A DNA stretch of 64,000 nucleotides. Origin: Rhexocercosporidium sp. MPI-PUGE-AT-0058. Its lineage: Eukaryota > Ascomycota > Leotiomycetes > Helotiales. The stretch spans positions 2,542,001 through 2,606,000 of the forward strand of contig JAGTJL010000007.1 in assembly GCA_020746875.1 (NCBI GenBank), given 5' to 3'. The notes beneath the pieces were generated by a model. That model saw only the letters and a list, made by a program, of their open reading frames with translations. It did no database searches and was not told the origin of the DNA. The translations under genes were made by a program, and so were the position numbers. Numbering within the stretch: the stretch's first letter is position 1; each line of letters starts with the position of its first letter. Below, in pieces: positions 60,043 to 64,000 of the stretch.

Positions 60043-62140
60043 GTTGAAGATCGTCAGGAAATTTGCTGGTACAGAGAAAAGAGAAAAGGGCCCATCTAGG
60101 AGGTGCCTTTGGATCCTATATCAAACCAGAGAGAGCTTCAGCTCGAGGTCAGCTTCAGTGATGACACGCTAGCCCGTGTCTGTTCTATTCCGAGGGCGGT
60201 TTGTTCCCGTCAGAGCCCAAGTCAGGAAGAGCGCCACGGCTCCTCTCAAATTGAGGTTGCCATCCCCTTGACGCTTGACCGAGGCCTTGCTATAGGCTCA
60301 AAGGCTTTCGGTCACCGAGCCCGGCCATAGGAAGAGGTAGCGCTCGTGCAATTTAGCTCCCACGATGATACGTTTTGGAACAGAACTTAGCCAAGTTGTT
60401 CCATTGTCCCAATGAGATACATGGCATCAAGGGTCAGTCTGAGGAGGGAAGCAGCGTGCATTCGAAAAGCATATTGACGAGCAAGGGACCTCATTGGACC
60501 GTTTTTGTCCGGAGTGAGGTGATCAGGGAGTTCCTTGTCACTGATGCTGTAGGTAGGAATGTACCGCTGCAGATCTATTGGCGCATTGGCCGGTTCCGAA
60601 AGCGAGACCTGGCGCAGCAATCAAGGCCTTTGCTAGGAGCTGTATATCTCAGGTCCGTGTTGACAATGATGATCCCTCCCGCTAGCGTGGCATAGCTTGG
60701 AACGTTGTGTTGTGGTCGTCAAGGTGGAGCCGCCTCTTAGCTTTATCCGACGGACATCCCCACGGTAGGCCTTCGGGGCCATGCAAAAACCTCCTAGAAC
60801 ACAATACGAGGTCGTAAGGACGTGATTACTTCACGGTAAACAGTACTGTAAAAGGACGTGACAAATTGCAACGGAATTTTGCCAGAGGATCGTGTGTCAC
60901 GGATGACGGGAGCGACATTGCCTTGCCGTCTGCTCCTTGAAACCATCCCATGTGCATAGATTAAAAGCCAAAGATAGCTGAGGAATTGCAAGGCACGACA
61001 TGATGCACACGTTGTCTGCCTGCTTCTTTGCTTATTTGCTGCGCAACACCAGTATACTGGTGAACCAGAAACGTGGATGCCGGGAGACTGAAAGTTTGGA
61101 TAGATGCAACAGAAAGCATACATGGACGATCAACCGAGATAGAGGATCAATCAAAGCCAGCGCTCGGGCGTGGAACTTTAATCAAGAAGATATATGAAGA
61201 CTTTCATGACCTTCCATCACTGTTAACATGATTTGGAATCGAGTTCCTCTGAAGTTCGCCTCCCTGGAACTGCTGTTCCGAAATCCCGTCCCAATTTCCA
61301 CCCGCTGAAGCCGAAGCACACACAACCTCACCTACAGCATCTATTGCAACAAACGTCTCTCGTCACCATATGTGTGCCGCGATTGACAGAGATCAACCTT
61401 CGGATGCATACATACGGGAAGGTAGACTGTCACTGATGGGCTCGCCTTTCTATAGGTCGCAGTGACGACATCGAGGGCCACGTTTCTCGCTGAGGTCGAG
61501 CGCATGCCGAAATGGAAATTGGAAGGCCACAGCAGAGCTTGAGCAGGAGCCAGAGTATGTGTGAAGTGCCTGAGCGACGTGCTGTATGTGAAGATATACT
61601 CGCGAGTACAAAGGACATGCAAGAGTCTGATGTCAATCAAGGCGATGTGTCTGGCAAAAACAAAGTCCAATTTTGAATTCTCCGCTAACATTCAGCCTTT
61701 AACAGCCGGCTAACCAAGTCCGGCAAGGTTTGCCCACCCTTTGCCGGATCCATTAAGCTTAAACCGATCTCCCTTCTCCTCGACGACAACACCAAGGAAA
61801 TCCGACAAGAAAATACACAAATATTCTCAGAGATGGAAGAAATATCATCACCGCCGCTTTGATCCTGCCGCGCATTCTTCTCAACCTTCATTGCCACCAC
61901 ATACTGCCACAACATGTTTCAAAACGACCACTTAGAGGAAGGAAATTGAGAGTAGAAACGACAATCCCATCGGAGAGCAGAGACTCAGAGATATACAGGT
62001 CAAGAAGTGTTGTTTGAGGGATGGGATGATATCACGCCCAATCCCTCGTCAACGTTCTGTATATTACAGGTCGCAGACAACGATCTACATACACCTCTCG
62101 CCTTTTTCTCCACAGCATTTCCCTCAAGACTATCGCCACC
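60043..62140. other. 2.1-kb spacer upstream of the PKS
   Basis: Contains the PKS promoter and the 3' flank of the multicopper oxidase. No gene is supported; the frames present are short and unconserved in appearance. Confidence 0.45.
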
Positions 62141-64000
62141 CTACACTGCTGGCATGGGGTGCATTCGCTTGGGAAGGGGTGCGGCACGCTCAAATGCCTT
62201 TGATGCTTTCACCATTCGCTTGGGGAAGGTAGCACTGTCGACAAGTTAGCATATGCAGCAGCGTATCATCAAATCGGACAATCTTACCCTCGGTCTGGGA
62301 ACTCCGGAATGGTGTTCGCGCCAGTCATGTCCGTCAAGTTCCCTGTCTTGCCAGCGGCATTTCCTGTTGTTGGTATCCCTTGCGCATCGCAGTTGGCCTT
62401 GTGATCGGCTGGGATTGAGATACCTCGAAGAAGTTCTGGAGCTTCGATGATCGTTGCAGTCAATCCCATGATGACATGCCACTCAATGTGACAATGGAAG
62501 AGCCAAACTCCCGGGTTGTTGGCCTGGAAGCGGATAACGGCATAGCTGTTGGCTTGGATGGCGTACGTGTCGCGCTTGGGTGGTACACTGGGGAAGTTTC
62601 TTCCCTTTCCTGTGTATCTACCTTTTCCACTTGAAGGTCTTTCGACCACTTGGAATTGGTGTCCATGCAAATGGAAAGGGTGGATAGCTCCATCGAGGTT
62701 GTTGACCGTGATCTGGACAATCTGACCCTTACTCACCACAAATGGATTGATTGCACCATAGATTAAGGGGTTGGTGTTTGATGTCCCGGTGCTGATCGCA
62801 GTAAAAAAGGAAGGAACCTTCTGGGGAATATATGTGATGTTGTTGAAATAGGTTCTGGAACCAGTCAGTACGGGTTTCACTTCTGTCATGCTTGCTTTCG
62901 CCTACCTTGGGATACCAGTTGGGTCCAATTTAAAGTTGAAGTCCAACGTAATCTCCTTGTCAACCTTCTCTCTGGGTCCAAGAAGTGCTTGTCCATCCTT
63001 GGCCACCAATGTAGCATCGTCAAAGGGCTTCCACCTCGGAACGACGTAAGTTGGGGCAAGTGCCTTTACAGGGTCGTATATGATATTACCAGTCACATTG
63101 AAAGGCCACACTGGCGCCACAGTCCCATTGGTGAAATCTCGGTTCATGTCGAGCGAAGCCAAGAAAGCGTAGTTCCTCCGAGTGGAATCTTGTGCCTTCA
63201 ACAATATCGTGTATCTCTGAGCAGGAGCTATTCGGAGTTGATATGCTTCCTTTTTCACAGTGTAGCTGCCATCAATCTCTATGATATTCATTGGATGGCT
63301 GTCGAATTGAATAAAGACCGATGCGAATGCGGCCATGCTGATCATTTTGATCTTGTATGTCTTTCCAGGCGTGAATTTGAAGTTCGCGGTCGTTGATTCA
63401 TTCACAAGGAGAGCATTTGGGAATGGAGGCGCAGCACGTGGATTGGATTTGGACAGCATAGTAGTAATCAATCCTGGCACTTTGTCATGGTACCAATCGG
63501 ACATGGTGAGAACAATCTCTTCGTCGTACTCGCCCTTGTACGGGTCGTTTGGATCGTGAATTATCAGTGGGCCTGCTTGTGTCAGAATTGGGCCGTCAAT
63601 TGGAATGTATTGCTCACCTCTCAAGCCGTCTGGGTATTGACCCTTATTGTGGGAATGGTACCAGTAAGTTCCGGGTCTGTCGAGCTATTTGCACTGTCAG
63701 CTGGAATATTCTCACTGCGCTTAGGACTCATACTATGAAGTCGTAGATCAGAGACTTTCCCGGTGGAATGGGGCATTGAGTTACGCCAGATGGCCCATCC
63801 GAGAATTGGGTTCCGGGCTGGTCCAATCCATGGAAATGAATCGAGGTGGACTCATCTCCAAGGTTGTTATATACACTGACGATGATTCTGTCTCCAACAT
63901 CGCCTTCAATGGTTGGGAGAGGGAATTTTCCATTGATACCGATTACCTGCCTGGTAAAGCCATCAGGCGCAGCTGTCACCCAGTCGATGCTCCAGGTATA
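62141..64000 (-). CDS. Multicopper oxidase (Fet3/Abr1-like), N-terminus beyond window
   Basis: Minus-strand gene with its 5' end beyond the right edge. All four copper signatures are present: STSIHFHGLDQPGTQ, GTYWYHSHNKGQYPDGLRG, HPFHLHGHQF and WLFHCHIEWHVIMGL. The type-1 axial position (10 after the Cys) is Leu. EIVLTMSDWYHDKVPGL and YFNNITYIPQKVPSF match the Fet3 branch rather than typical laccases. The last exon (62234-62141) is joined by a GTAAGA...GACAG intron after PEFPDRG and adds about 30 residues, ending at the TAG whose complement is 62141-62143. No C-terminal membrane helix exists, unlike Fet3, so it is probably a secreted or vesicle enzyme. By position beside the PKS it may polymerise dihydroxynaphthalene, like Aspergillus Abr1; iron oxidation is the alternative. 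Confidence 0.9.

Noticed and set aside
1..64000. CRISPR array or bacterial operon structure
   Set aside because: No regularly spaced direct repeats of that kind; introns and gene families show a fungal nuclear genome.

Overview
This window looks like a chromosomal segment of a filamentous ascomycete. Genes carry many short GT-AG introns (about 45-60 nt). The families present are typical of Pezizomycotina: a HET-domain protein, an RTA1-like membrane protein, a CorA-like membrane protein, Zn2Cys6 regulators and a non-reducing polyketide synthase. Gene content and order in the right third resemble the DHN-melanin PKS/reductase loci of Leotiomycetes such as Botrytis and Sclerotinia; that placement is inference.

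Left part (1-12 kb): a HET-domain gene, an AT-rich spacer, an RTA1-family gene, then a decay zone. The decay zone holds a Zn2Cys6 gene start with a one-base phase error, a broken 2EXR-like gene, an intact gene for a degenerate Ras-like protein, the C-terminal half of a subtilase broken by stops, and a 90-bp tandem repeat.

Middle part (12-33 kb): one very large gene, for which I built a phase-consistent 12-exon, 1841-residue model ending in a CorA-like membrane domain. It is followed by a broken small gene, a GFA-family protein, a thiamine-binding-fold (UPF0045) protein, a GPI-anchored cell-surface protein, coronin, an intron-containing tRNA-Val, an AT-rich gene desert, and a MOSC / flavin reductase / 2Fe-2S fusion enzyme.

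Right part (37.7-64 kb): a probable DHN-melanin gene cluster. In order: a CMR1-type regulator with two C2H2 fingers plus a Zn2Cys6 cluster (925 residues, 5 exons); a short-chain dehydrogenase of the tri/tetrahydroxynaphthalene reductase type (289 residues); an AflR-type Zn2Cys6 regulator (394 residues); a SAT-KS-AT-PT-ACP-ACP-TE polyketide synthase (2127 residues, 7 exons); and a secreted-type multicopper oxidase cut by the right edge. In the expected pathway the PKS makes a naphthol, the reductase acts on hydroxynaphthalene intermediates, an oxidase polymerises dihydroxynaphthalene, and the two regulators control expression. No scytalone dehydratase gene is in the window. The cluster genes are separated by unusually long non-coding stretches of 2.1 to 5.4 kb.
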